From: Streptomyces meridianus | GTDB lineage: Bacteria; Actinomycetota; Actinomycetes; Streptomycetales; Streptomycetaceae | Direction: 5' to 3' | Assembly (NCBI RefSeq): GCF_023703325.1 | Contig: NZ_JAMQGM010000023.1 | Coordinates: 62,001 to 126,000 of the forward strand | DNA: 64,000 nt | Part shown: piece after piece, positions 52,767 to 62,129 of the stretch | Numbering within the stretch: position 1 is the stretch's first letter | Layout of the letters: each line of letters starts with the position of its first letter | Translations under genes and position numbers: made by a program | The notes under the pieces: generated by a model | What the model saw: only the letters and a program-made list of their open reading frames with translations | Database searches by the model: none | Told to the model about the DNA's origin: nothing

Positions 52767-54050
52767 GTGCCTGCTTACCGTGCCCACGCATCAGCCGACA
52801 TCCGATCCCGACTCCCGCGCCGCGGGGCGGCATTGGCCGTCACAGCCGTCCTGTTGCCCGTCCTGGCGGGCACACCCGCGCTCGCCGACGACAAGGACGA
52901 CGGCAAGTCCGGACGCAACCAGCCGCCCGCCCGGATGTCGGTGGTGGGCGGCAAGCGACTGGGCATGTCCGGTACCCAGGTGGAACTGCGCAAGGGGGCT
53001 CCGGGGCTGCCGGGGAAGCTCACCGGCAAGTCGTGGCTGGTCGCTGACGCCGAGTCGGGTGATGTCCTCGCCTCGCACAACGCGCACTGGCGACTGCCGC
53101 CCGCCAGCACCCTGAAGATGCTGTTCGCGGACACCGTGCTGCCGAAGCTGCCGAAGGACCGGGAGCACGAGGTCGAGCCGTCCGACCTCGAGGGCATGGG
53201 TGAGGGCAGCAGCCTGGTCGGCATCAAGGAGCACCAGAAGTACACGGTCCACGACATGTGGCTGGGAGTGTTCCTGCGCTCAGGCAACGACGCCGTCCAC
53301 GTGCTGTCCGCGATGAACGGCGGGGTCGAGAAGACCGTGCGGGACATGCAACGCCACGCGCGGGACCTGCACGCCGACGACACCCACGTCGTGTCCCCGG
53401 ACGGATACGACGAGGAGGGACAGGTCTCCAGCGCCTACGACCTCACGCTCTTCGCCCGTTCCGGCCTGCAGAAGGCCGACTTCCGGGAGTACTGCTCGAC
53501 GGTCCGCGCCCAATTCCCCGGCGAGGAGAAGAAGGGCAAGAAGAAGCGCGAGACGTTCGAGATCCAGAACACCAACCGGCTGCTCACCGGGGACTACGGT
53601 CTCAACCCCTACAAGGGCATGGCGGGCGTCAAGAACGGATACACCTCGAAGGCCGGCTCGACGTTCACCGGGGTCGCTCAGCGCGGTGACCGGGTGCTGC
53701 TCGTCACCGTGATGAACCCGGAGTCCGAGGAGCACAACGCGGTCTACAAGGAGTCCGCGGCACTGCTCGACTGGGGATTCGACGCGGCCGGGAAGGTCGA
53801 ACCGGTGGGCCGGCTCATCGCGCCCCGAGCGGTTCCGCAGGCCCGCGCCGACAGCGCGAAGGGCGAGGGCAAGAACCGGCAGGAGCAGCCGAAGCAGGCC
53901 ACTGCCGCCGCCGGGCCCGAGTCCGACAAGGGCCCGAGCGGAGCCCTCGTGGCGCTCGGTGTCACGGGCGGGGCCCTTGCGGTCCTGGCGGCGGCGGCGT
54001 TCCTGGTGCACCGCCACTGGCCCCTTCCGGACCTGATCCGCCGGCGGTGA
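52767..54050 (+). CDS. D-alanyl-D-alanine carboxypeptidase (low-molecular-weight PBP)
   Basis: A 427-residue exported peptidase trimming peptidoglycan stem peptides. The signal peptide ends near residue 40; the transpeptidase-like domain has S114-T-L-K117, S172-G-N174 and K289-N-G291, the last in place of the usual KTG. A Pro/Ala/Lys linker and C-terminal membrane helix (about 390-413) anchor it with a short basic cytosolic tail. GTG at 52767 follows TAGTTT (52755-52760) by 6 nt, so the mRNA is probably leaderless. Its last 89 nt overlap the end of the convergent YihY-family gene. Confidence 0.92.
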   Translation: MPAYRAHASADIRSRLPRRGAALAVTAVLLPVLAGTPALADDKDDGKSGRNQPPARMSVVGGKRLGMSGTQVELRKGAPGLPGKLTGKSWLVADAESGDVLASHNAHWRLPPASTLKMLFADTVLPKLPKDREHEVEPSDLEGMGEGSSLVGIKEHQKYTVHDMWLGVFLRSGNDAVHVLSAMNGGVEKTVRDMQRHARDLHADDTHVVSPDGYDEEGQVSSAYDLTLFARSGLQKADFREYCSTVRAQFPGEEKKGKKKRETFEIQNTNRLLTGDYGLNPYKGMAGVKNGYTSKAGSTFTGVAQRGDRVLLVTVMNPESEEHNAVYKESAALLDWGFDAAGKVEPVGRLIAPRAVPQARADSAKGEGKNRQEQPKQATAAAGPESDKGPSGALVALGVTGGALAVLAAAAFLVHRHWPLPDLIRRR

Positions 54051-54984
54051 GCGGACGGCTCGCGGGGCCCGGTTCCGGTCCGGCGCCGGGCTCCGCCGGC
54101 CCCGGTTCCGGTTCCGGGACCGGGACCGTCCCCGCACCGGTCCGGTCCACCGCCGTCCACGCCGCGCAGTAGAGCAGCAGCCTGGCCATGAGGTTGATCC
54201 ACAGGAGCAGGGCGACGGGGACGCCGAACGCGCCGTACATGCTCCGCGATGCGACGCCCTGCAGATAGCCGCTGAGCAGCACTTTCAGGAGCTCGAACCC
54301 GAGGGCGCCGATCAGGCCGGCGATCAGCACCGTGCGCCGTGCGGGATGCACCCGGGGCAGCCGGGTGAGCACGAAGGCCAGGAGCAGCAGGTCCGCGAGG
54401 ACGGCGATGGCCAGTCCCGCGGCGAACAGCAGGACTCGTCCGGCCGCCCCCTCGTCGATGCCGAGGAGCTCCGCCAGCCGGCCGACGCCGCCGCTCGCCA
54501 GGGCCGAGCCGCCCATGGCGACGAAGCCGATGCCGGCCAGCCCGATCAGGACCACTCCGTCGCGGGCCTTCCGCACCACCGGGTTGCCCGGGTCCTCCTC
54601 CTTGCCCCAGACGGCGCGCAGGCACTCGCGCAGCGAGCCGACCCAGCCGACGCCGGTCACGAACAGCGCGGCTCCGGCGATGGCCCCGACGGTGCCGGCG
54701 TTGGCGACGAGCCCGTCGATGTCCAGCCGGTCCGATATGCCGGGAACCTGCTGGGCGAGTTCAAGCTTGAGATTCCCCAGCTGCGTGGGGCTGAGCAGGG
54801 TGGCGCCGACGGCGGCAGCCACAGTGATCAGTGGGAAGACGGCGACGAAGCTGACGAAGGTGATGGCGGCGGCCAGCCGGGACCAGTGCACCTCTTCCAG
54901 ACGCTCGTAGGCGTGCCAGGCATGGGTGCGCATCAGCCGGGCGATCGCAGGCCCGAGGACGGGGATCCGGGTCAGCCGTTCCAT
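53962..54984 (-). CDS. YihY/virulence factor BrkB family membrane protein
   Basis: A 340-residue membrane protein with about six helices. HWSRLAAAITFVSFVAVFPLITVAAAVG and SRSMYGAFGVPVALLLWINLMARLLLYCAAWTAV are the family's characteristic first and last blocks. The last 45 residues are Pro/Gly/Glu-rich. Function is not firmly known; members have been called BrkB or wrongly RNase BN. ATG at 54984 has TAGGT upstream and is preferred to GTG at 54993. The 3' end overlaps dacA by 89 nt in the convergent direction, in both genes within regions of low constraint. Confidence 0.88.
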   Translation of the reverse strand: MERLTRIPVLGPAIARLMRTHAWHAYERLEEVHWSRLAAAITFVSFVAVFPLITVAAAVGATLLSPTQLGNLKLELAQQVPGISDRLDIDGLVANAGTVGAIAGAALFVTGVGWVGSLRECLRAVWGKEEDPGNPVVRKARDGVVLIGLAGIGFVAMGGSALASGGVGRLAELLGIDEGAAGRVLLFAAGLAIAVLADLLLLAFVLTRLPRVHPARRTVLIAGLIGALGFELLKVLLSGYLQGVASRSMYGAFGVPVALLLWINLMARLLLYCAAWTAVDRTGAGTVPVPEPEPGPAEPGAGPEPGPASRPLTAGGSGPEGASGGAPGTPPPPGPQGPRP

Positions 54985-55183
54985 GTCGGGCACCTACCCG
55001 GAGCGGGGCGGATCGACCGGCGATCGGTCGCGAAGTCCGCCGAGCGGGGCGAGGTGCGGCGGTGCGCGAGAACACGGGGCCGACGACGCGCGGGCCGGGC
55101 CGTTGCGGGCCGTCGGCGGCGTCCCTTCAGCGGCCGCGGGCCGGACAGGCGGCGGGGGCGGGGCCGAAGCCGGCAGCCCGGGG

Positions 55184-55774
55184 TCAGGGACGGAGCGAGG
55201 GCTCGGCCGGTGCGTCGAGCGGCCCGGCCTGCGCGGGCAGGCCGGGCACGGTCCTGCCTCCCGCGAACGGGTAGTCCTGCGCCTTGTGCCAGGCGCCGTC
55301 GTCGTCGCGCGTGTAGAGGGCGAATCCACTGACGGTCCAGTCCGCGCGGAACCCGGCGAGTTCCTCGTAGGCCCGGTCCATCGCCTCGTCCGCGATGTCG
55401 TGGGCGACCGTCACATGGGGGTGGTAGGGGAACTGGAGCTCGCGGTGCACCGGCCCGGAGCGGACCAGTTCCTGTATCGCGCTGCAGTCCTCGATGCCCT
55501 CGGCCAGCCGGACGTAGACGACGGCTGACAAGGGCCGGAACGTGCCGGTGCCCTGCAGTCGCATCCGGAAGGGGCGCAGGCCGTCGGCGACCCGTGCCAG
55601 GTGGAGCCGGAAGGCGGGCACGGCGTCGGTGTCGACCTCGGTCGGCGGCAGCAGGGTGACATGGGTGGGGATGCAGTGTGCGGCCGCGTCCCCGAAGCCC
55701 GCGCGCCGCTGCTGGAGCAGGCTGCCGTACGGCTCCGGGACCGCGATCGAAACGCCGAGCGTTACGGTCCCCAC
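55184..55774 (-). CDS. 2'-5' RNA ligase/cyclic phosphodiesterase family protein
   Basis: A 196-residue 2H phosphoesterase-type protein. Both catalytic His-x-Thr motifs are present: IPTHVTLLPP near residue 38 and YHPHVTVAHD near 118. It may act on 2',3'-cyclic or 2'-5' phosphates in RNA or nucleotides. GTG at 55774 is chosen because GAGGAG stands 6 nt before it; the ATG two codons earlier would leave no spacing. It follows trpS on the same strand by 193 nt, which may reflect RNA-related roles, though separate promoters are likely. Confidence 0.88.
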   Translation of the reverse strand: MGTVTLGVSIAVPEPYGSLLQQRRAGFGDAAAHCIPTHVTLLPPTEVDTDAVPAFRLHLARVADGLRPFRMRLQGTGTFRPLSAVVYVRLAEGIEDCSAIQELVRSGPVHRELQFPYHPHVTVAHDIADEAMDRAYEELAGFRADWTVSGFALYTRDDDGAWHKAQDYPFAGGRTVPGLPAQAGPLDAPAEPSLRP

Positions 55775-55967
55775 ATCCATCTCCTCTGCTCCTGACGGTG
55801 CACCGGCCACCAGTGTGACGGTCCCGACCCGCGCACCGATACGGATCCGACTGCCGAGGGTACGGAATCGGCGGACTCCACGGCGAGGGCTTCGGTCCCG
55901 CGGCAGCGGGCCCAAGGACCCTTGCCCCGGCCCTCCGCCCCGCGCACCTGCCGGCTTTCCGGAGCCG

Positions 55968-56993
<1,026 letters not shown>

Positions 56994-57042
56994 TCAGGCG
57001 TGGGCGCGGGCACGGGCCGCGGTCCGGGCACCGCCCGGTCCG

Positions 57043-57594
57043 TCAGGTCCCGATCAACCACTGGACGAACAGAACGACGACGGCAGCCACGGCACCGAGA
57101 CCGCCGATGGCCGCCATCACGATCGCCCCCTTGACCTCGGCGGGCATGCGTTCCTTCCAGCCCGCTTCCTGGGCGGCCTTCCGGATGAGCCGGTGCCCCT
57201 CCCGGGAGTCCAGTCGGTAGTCGACGACCTTCCCGGGGTCGCCCGCCTCGTTCCAGCCGAACTCCACGCGCTTGGAGACCTCGATGCTCCGGCCCCGGAT
57301 GCGCTCGGCGCGGGCGGACAGCACCGGGACCGGCCCCTCGCCGCCGGCGCCTGCGCCGGTACGCCAGGAGACCGTCCGGCAGTCGTCGATGATCTTGAAC
57401 GTGCGTGACGACGCGTCAAGACGGACGTGGTGGGTGCACACCTTGGTCAGCCGGTGCCTGTACATCAGTGTGTGCCATCGCGCGTCCGCCACGTCCATGC
57501 GGAGGTCGAAGCCCTTCGGGGTCTCCGCCGGCACGTAGGGCGAGCCCTCGGCCAGCTCCCGGATCCGGTCGATCAGTTCTCGTGACGCGGTCAT
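57043..57594 (-). CDS. hypothetical protein with C-terminal membrane helix
   Basis: A 183-residue protein of unknown family. The soluble part (YRHRLTKVCTHHVRLDASSRTFKIIDDCRTVSWR and ERIRGRSIEVSKRVEFGWNEAGD) looks beta-rich; a single membrane segment lies at 158-180 (IVMAAIGGLGAVAAVVVLFVQWL), so it is tail-anchored. The ATG is 7 nt after TAGAAT (57607-57602), an excellent -10 box, indicating leaderless transcription. It is divergent from rocD and lies 61 nt upstream of trpS on the same strand. Confidence 0.8.
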   Translation of the reverse strand: MTASRELIDRIRELAEGSPYVPAETPKGFDLRMDVADARWHTLMYRHRLTKVCTHHVRLDASSRTFKIIDDCRTVSWRTGAGAGGEGPVPVLSARAERIRGRSIEVSKRVEFGWNEAGDPGKVVDYRLDSREGHRLIRKAAQEAGWKERMPAEVKGAIVMAAIGGLGAVAAVVVLFVQWLIGT

Positions 57595-57751
57595 GCCACG
57601 CATTCTAGGGCCGGAGGGCGACCGGCGGGCCACGGTCGGCGTCACCTTCGCGTCCGACCGCCACCGGCCAGGACCGGAAGGCACCTTCGCATTCCGGTCC
57701 CGTGGCGATACAAATGACAGTGTTACGGCCCCGACACCGAACGGAGCACCA

Positions 57752-58960
57752 GTGACCAGCAGCACGGACCGCAGCATCGCCGCCGCCGAGGCACGCAGTG
57801 CGCACAACTACCACCCGCTGCCGGTGGTCGTCGCCTCCGCGGAGGGGGCGTGGATGACGGATGTCGAGGGACGGCGCTATCTCGACATGCTGGCGGGCTA
57901 CTCGGCGCTCAATTTCGGCCACGGCAACCGCCGGCTGATCGACGCGGCCAAGGCGCAGCTGGAACGGGTCACGCTGACCTCGCGGGCCTTCCACCACGAC
58001 CGGTTCGCCGACTTCTGCACCGCGCTCACCGAGCTGTGCGGCATGGAGATGGTGCTGCCGATGAACACCGGCGCCGAGGCGGTGGAGACGGCAGTCAAGA
58101 CGGCTCGCAAGTGGGGCTACCGGGTCAAGGGGGTGCCGGACGGCCGGGCGAAGATCGTCGTCGCGGACAACAACTTCCACGGCCGGACGACCACGATCGT
58201 CAGCTTCTCGACCGACCCCGAGGCGCGGGCCGACTTCGGCCCGTACACGCCCGGCTTCGAGATCGTGCCGTACGGCGACCTGGCGGCGCTCGAGGCGGCC
58301 GTGGACGAGCACACCGTCGCGGTGCTGCTGGAGCCGATCCAGGGCGAGGCCGGCGTCCTGGTACCGCCGGCCGGCTACCTGGCCGGGGTCCGCACGCTGA
58401 CCCGGGAGCGGAACGTCCTGTTCATTGCGGACGAGATCCAGTCCGGGCTGGGGCGCACGGGACGCACGTTCGCGTGCGAGCACGAGGGTGTCGTCCCGGA
58501 CATGTACGTGCTGGGCAAGGCGCTGGGGGGCGGCGTCGTCCCGGTGTCTGCGGTGGTGTCGTCACGGGACGTGCTCGGGGTGCACCGGCCGGGCGAGCAC
58601 GGCTCGACGTTCGGCGGCAATCCGCTGGCCTGCGCGGTCGCACTGGAGGTCATCGCCATGCTGCGGAGCGGCGAGTTCCAGCAGCGGGCCTCCGAACTCG
58701 GCGAGCACCTGCACCACGAACTGGGGCTGCTGGTCGGCGGCGGCTCGGTCGACGCGGTACGCGGGCGGGGCCTGTGGGCCGGCGTGGACATCTCGCCCGC
58801 GCGCGGGACGGGCCGGGAGATCTCCGAGAAGCTCATGGAGCACGGCGTTCTGGTGAAGGACACCCACGGCTCCACGATCCGCATCGCGCCGCCGCTGGTG
58901 ATCAGCAAGGAGGACCTCGACTGGGGCCTGGAGCAGCTGCGCGGCGTGCTGGAGAAGTGA
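57752..58960 (+). CDS. rocD: ornithine aminotransferase
   Basis: A 402-residue class III PLP enzyme converting ornithine and 2-oxoglutarate to glutamate semialdehyde and glutamate. Landmarks are NYHPLPVVV and LNFGHGNRRL at the N-terminus, MNTGAEAVETAVK for phosphate binding, LLEPIQGEAGV, the ADEIQSGLGRTG aspartate, and the PLP lysine K256 in VLGKALGGG. GTG at 57752 has GGAG 5 nt upstream. It is a single-gene unit here; no arginase or proline gene is adjacent. Confidence 0.93.
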   Translation: MTSSTDRSIAAAEARSAHNYHPLPVVVASAEGAWMTDVEGRRYLDMLAGYSALNFGHGNRRLIDAAKAQLERVTLTSRAFHHDRFADFCTALTELCGMEMVLPMNTGAEAVETAVKTARKWGYRVKGVPDGRAKIVVADNNFHGRTTTIVSFSTDPEARADFGPYTPGFEIVPYGDLAALEAAVDEHTVAVLLEPIQGEAGVLVPPAGYLAGVRTLTRERNVLFIADEIQSGLGRTGRTFACEHEGVVPDMYVLGKALGGGVVPVSAVVSSRDVLGVHRPGEHGSTFGGNPLACAVALEVIAMLRSGEFQQRASELGEHLHHELGLLVGGGSVDAVRGRGLWAGVDISPARGTGREISEKLMEHGVLVKDTHGSTIRIAPPLVISKEDLDWGLEQLRGVLEK

Positions 58961-59050
58961 CCGCCGGGCCGTGGCCGGGACCCGTCGGGGTTCCGGTCCA
59001 CGGCCGTGAACCGGTGGCGGAGCGGAAACCCGGCCGGGCATTCTGCCCCG

Positions 59051-59638
59051 ATGGACTCTTCGCAGGCAACCCCCGAGCCGGTCAAGCAGCCGGTCACTCT
59101 GCGGGCCGGGAACGACGAACTCCGGCCAACTTTCGAGCGGTTGTGGCAGCTGTACTGGCACGACCTGTCGGAGTTCCGCGGGGTCGTCCCGCGGCCGGAC
59201 GGCACCTACCGCTCCGACCGGCTGGCGTCGTACTTCGGCGAGCCGGACCACCACGCCCACCTGATCCACCACGGCCGCGACCTCGCCGGCTTCGTCCTGA
59301 CCCGGCGCCTGTCCGAAGGCGCGCGATCCGTCTACGCCTTCTTCGTCGTCCGGGCGCTGCGCCGCAGGGGCGTGGGGCACCGGGCGGCGCGGGAGATGCT
59401 GCGGCTGTGTCCCGGGCCGTGGGCGATCGCCTTCCAGGAGGAGAACCCGAAGGCCGCCCGTTTCTGGCGACAGCTGGCCACCGACGCCGTGGGCGCGGCC
59501 TGGCGGGAGGAACGCCGCCCGGTGCCGCCGCCCGCCCCGAAGCACCTGCCGGACGACGTCTGGATCCTGCTCGACACGTCGGCCGCCGGTGGCCCAGGCC
59601 GGAACTCTCAGTCCGTGCCCGGGGCCGCGCAGGGATAG
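59051..59638 (+). CDS. GNAT family N-acetyltransferase
   Basis: A 195-residue acetyltransferase-like protein. VTLRAGNDELRPTFERLWQLYWHDLSEF begins the fold; VYAFFVVRALRRRGVGHRAAREM is the acetyl-CoA motif near residues 98-120, followed by the conserved QEENPKAARFWR. This pattern is common in acetyltransferases with unknown acceptors. ATG at 59051 is used. Its end overlaps the convergent hypothetical gene by 31 nt. Confidence 0.85.
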   Translation: MDSSQATPEPVKQPVTLRAGNDELRPTFERLWQLYWHDLSEFRGVVPRPDGTYRSDRLASYFGEPDHHAHLIHHGRDLAGFVLTRRLSEGARSVYAFFVVRALRRRGVGHRAAREMLRLCPGPWAIAFQEENPKAARFWRQLATDAVGAAWREERRPVPPPAPKHLPDDVWILLDTSAAGGPGRNSQSVPGAAQG

Positions 59639-60279
59639 TCGATGGCGTGCACGTCGTCGGCCAGGTCCGCGAGAGCGAGCCGGGGGTTGAGCGACTTCAT
59701 GACGTGGTCGGTCAGCGGTTCGGAGGCGTAAACGTGCGCGACGGCCGTCAGGTCCACGGGCACCTCGTAGTAGTCCTGCGCGAAGCGCTGGAACGCATCC
59801 GGCGTCGGATCGATGAGCAGCTCGAACAGGTACTCCGCGCCGTCCTCGACGTCCGTGGGAACGTCGACAGCGCCGTGCCGCCAGGCGTCGTCTCCTGTCT
59901 CCCGCCAGAGGCACGCGGTCACGGCCGGCGTGCCCCACTCGTCCTTGGCGGATTCGACGAACGGCCGAAAGGTCTCGGGCACGTCGTCGATCACCCCGGG
60001 CCAGACGCTGAGGTCGTTCCGCGCGTACGGCGTCAGCGGCGACTCATGGTCGAAGCCGAGCAGGCACACGCCGGAGGCCGAGAACAGCACCGCGTACTCG
60101 TCGCCGGACCCGTTGCTCATCCAGGCCGCCTCCTGCCCGGGTATCCGGTGGGCGTCGAAGAAGTGGTACCGAAAGTTCCGGTCCGGGCACAGGATCGCGT
60201 CGAGCATCGCCAGGGATCGGCACAGCCTGCGCAGAGCGGCAGGGGCGGGAAGCCGCGGTGCCACGTCGTGAACGGTCAT
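59608..60279 (-). CDS. hypothetical protein
   Basis: A 223-residue soluble acidic protein that I cannot assign. It contains LCPDRNFRYHFFDAHRIPGQEAAWMSNGSGDEYAVLFSASGVCLLGFDHESPL and a Trp/Tyr-rich YYEVPVDLTAVAHVYASEPL. The overall pattern of a compact domain without motifs resembles SMI1-type or immunity-like proteins only loosely. TTGGAT lies 6 nt before the ATG, so a leaderless start is possible. The 3' end overlaps the GNAT gene by 31 nt. It lies downstream of the YgiC-like gene behind a strong terminator and so is probably transcribed separately. Confidence 0.7.
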   Translation of the reverse strand: MTVHDVAPRLPAPAALRRLCRSLAMLDAILCPDRNFRYHFFDAHRIPGQEAAWMSNGSGDEYAVLFSASGVCLLGFDHESPLTPYARNDLSVWPGVIDDVPETFRPFVESAKDEWGTPAVTACLWRETGDDAWRHGAVDVPTDVEDGAEYLFELLIDPTPDAFQRFAQDYYEVPVDLTAVAHVYASEPLTDHVMKSLNPRLALADLADDVHAIDYPCAAPGTD

Positions 60280-60309
60280 GGGGCGATCCAACACGGCACC
60301 ACTGACATC

Positions 60310-60342
60310 CCCCGGCCCCGGTGGCGAACACCGGGGCCGGGG
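60310..60342 (-). terminator. terminator of the YgiB/YgiC-like operon
   Basis: CCCCGGCCCCGGTG and CACCGGGGCCGGGG form a perfect 14-bp stem with loop GCGAA, 14 nt after the end of the YgiC-like gene on the minus strand. Confidence 0.88.
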
Positions 60343-60356
60343 CTCCTCGAAGCTCG

Positions 60357-61541
60357 TCAGAGGATGACGTGCGGGATGAAGCGCGCGTACTCGTCGGTGA
60401 TCAGACCCGACGACTCGCGGATGCCGAGCCCTGCGGCCTCGTTCTCGACGACCCAGGCCCCGAGCACGGTGCGGTTGCCGTCGAAGTCCGGCAGCGGCGC
60501 CAGCGCCTGGTAGCAGCAGGGTTCCTCGGGCTGCGGCGGCGCCGAGCCGGGCTCGTGCACCGTGACGCCCGCGCCCTCGCGGCCCAGCAGCGGCTTGGCG
60601 ACATATCCCCCCTCGTCGGCGAGTTCCCGCGGGCCGTCCAGGTAGGCCGGGAGCAGGTTGGGGTGTCCCGGGTACAGCTCCCAGAGGACCGCCAGGAGGG
60701 CCTTGTTGGACAGCAGCATCTTCCACGCGGGCTCGATCCACAGGGTGCTGCCGGTGCCGCCGCCGTTGTCGAGGGTGTCGAGCACGTGCGACCCGAACTC
60801 GTCCGTGGCCAGCCACTCCCACGGGTAGAGCTTGAAGCAGCTGCGGATGAAGCCCAGTTGTTTGTCGACGAACCGGCCGGTGAGCTCGTCCCAGCCGATG
60901 TCCTCCATGGACACCGCTTCGGTGGCCAGGCCCGCCTGGTCCGCGGTCTCCCGCAGGTAGGCGACGGTCATCAGGTCCTCGCCGAGCTCGTCCGCCGCGG
61001 AGTGCGCGAAGTGGACGCGCGCGCCGGGCGGCAGCAGCGGGCTCTGCCTCTTCCAGGCGTCGACCAGCCGCTCGTGCAGGGAGTTCCACTGGTCGGCGCC
61101 CGGGAAGCGGTCCTCCATCCAGAACCACTGGGCGCTGGCGGCCTCCACGAGCGACGTCGGGGTGTCGGCGTTGTATTCCAGCATCTTGGCCGGGCCCCCG
61201 CCGTCGTAGCGCAGGTCGAACCGCGCGTAGATGCTGGGCTGTTCGGCCCGCCGCCGCCACGACTCGCCGACCAGCGCGGCGAGCCGCGGGTCGTCGATGC
61301 CGAGGTCGGCGAACCGGTTGCGCTCGACGATGTGCTCGGCCGCTGCGAGGCACATCCGGTGCAGTTCCTCGACGACTTCCTCGAGCGCCTCCACCTCGGG
61401 CAGCGAGAACTCGTAGTACGCGCTCTCGTCCCAGTAGGGACGCATCGAGTCGTCGGGGTAGCGGGTCAGCGGGTAGATGACGCCCTGGTCCTCGACGATG
61501 CGCTGCCAGTCGGGACGCGGCGCGATCGTGTGCCGGCGCAC
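60357..61541 (-). CDS. glutathionylspermidine synthase-like ATP-grasp protein (YgiC/YjfC family)
   Basis: A 394-residue protein matching the C-terminal synthetase domain of glutathionylspermidine synthase and E. coli YgiC: WDESAYYEFSLPEVEALEEVVEELHRMC, RFDLRYDGGGPAKMLEYNADTPTSLVEAA, WKMLLSNKALLAVLWELYPGHPNLLPA and VAKPLLGREGAGV. It probably ligates an amine or peptide in an ATP-dependent manner; the substrate is unknown. GTG at 61541 follows the YgiB-like stop by 6 nt. The ygiB-ygiC gene order matches the enterobacterial pair. Confidence 0.9.
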   Translation of the reverse strand: MRRHTIAPRPDWQRIVEDQGVIYPLTRYPDDSMRPYWDESAYYEFSLPEVEALEEVVEELHRMCLAAAEHIVERNRFADLGIDDPRLAALVGESWRRRAEQPSIYARFDLRYDGGGPAKMLEYNADTPTSLVEAASAQWFWMEDRFPGADQWNSLHERLVDAWKRQSPLLPPGARVHFAHSAADELGEDLMTVAYLRETADQAGLATEAVSMEDIGWDELTGRFVDKQLGFIRSCFKLYPWEWLATDEFGSHVLDTLDNGGGTGSTLWIEPAWKMLLSNKALLAVLWELYPGHPNLLPAYLDGPRELADEGGYVAKPLLGREGAGVTVHEPGSAPPQPEEPCCYQALAPLPDFDGNRTVLGAWVVENEAAGLGIRESSGLITDEYARFIPHVIL

Positions 61542-61547
61542 GGCGCG

Positions 61548-61910
61548 TCAGCCGCCGCTGCTGCCGTGCTTGGACCCGAAGCCGCCGCGGTGCACGGACG
61601 AGCCGCCACTGCGCTTGGTGAAGCTGCCGTCCTCGGCATAGCCCTTCTCGATGTCGGCGTCGTAGTACCAGGCGGCGTCCTTGCCGAAACCACGGCTCTT
61701 GCCGTACCTCGACCCGCTGGAACCGGAACCCGACGTCCCCCGGCACTCGCTGGAGTCCAGCACCTTGTAACCGCGGTTCATCTCATAGCTGTTGCGGTCC
61801 ACGCACCGTTTGTCGGCCTCGGAGCTGCATGCGGTGAGCATTGCCGCCAGGGCGCTCACGCTGCCGAGTATCACCGTGCCCGACCTGAGGCGCCGTCGCG
61901 TCGCGTCCAT
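61548..61910 (-). CDS. YgiB/DUF1190-like lipoprotein
   Basis: A 120-residue exported lipoprotein, lipobox LTAC28. After the cysteine come KRCVDRNSYEMNRGYKVLDSSEC, then a Gly/Ser/Arg-rich low-complexity region with AAWYYDADIEKGYAEDGSF and a GGFGSKHGSSGG tail. This fits the DUF1190 (YgiB) pattern of an envelope protein with a glycine/serine-rich end. GGGAGG lies 5 nt before the ATG. It is co-transcribed with the ATP-grasp gene, implying that the ligase modifies, or works with, this lipoprotein or an envelope substrate. Confidence 0.85.
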   Translation of the reverse strand: MDATRRRLRSGTVILGSVSALAAMLTACSSEADKRCVDRNSYEMNRGYKVLDSSECRGTSGSGSSGSRYGKSRGFGKDAAWYYDADIEKGYAEDGSFTKRSGGSSVHRGGFGSKHGSSGG

Positions 61911-62129
61911 CAGGACCTCCCCCGTCTTCTGCTTCTGTCATGTGCCCGTCCTGGGCAGGAATCAGAGTAGGGCCAGGGGGTGACAACCCGGCAAGAGGGG
62001 CTCGATCACTGTTGCGGAGCGGGTCATCATGGCCTCTACCCACGGGCGGCAGACCCGGCGGCGAGGTTACGCCCGAACCGGACGAGGACGACGACGGCGG
62101 GCAGGAGTGAGTATCAGGAGCCGATCGGA

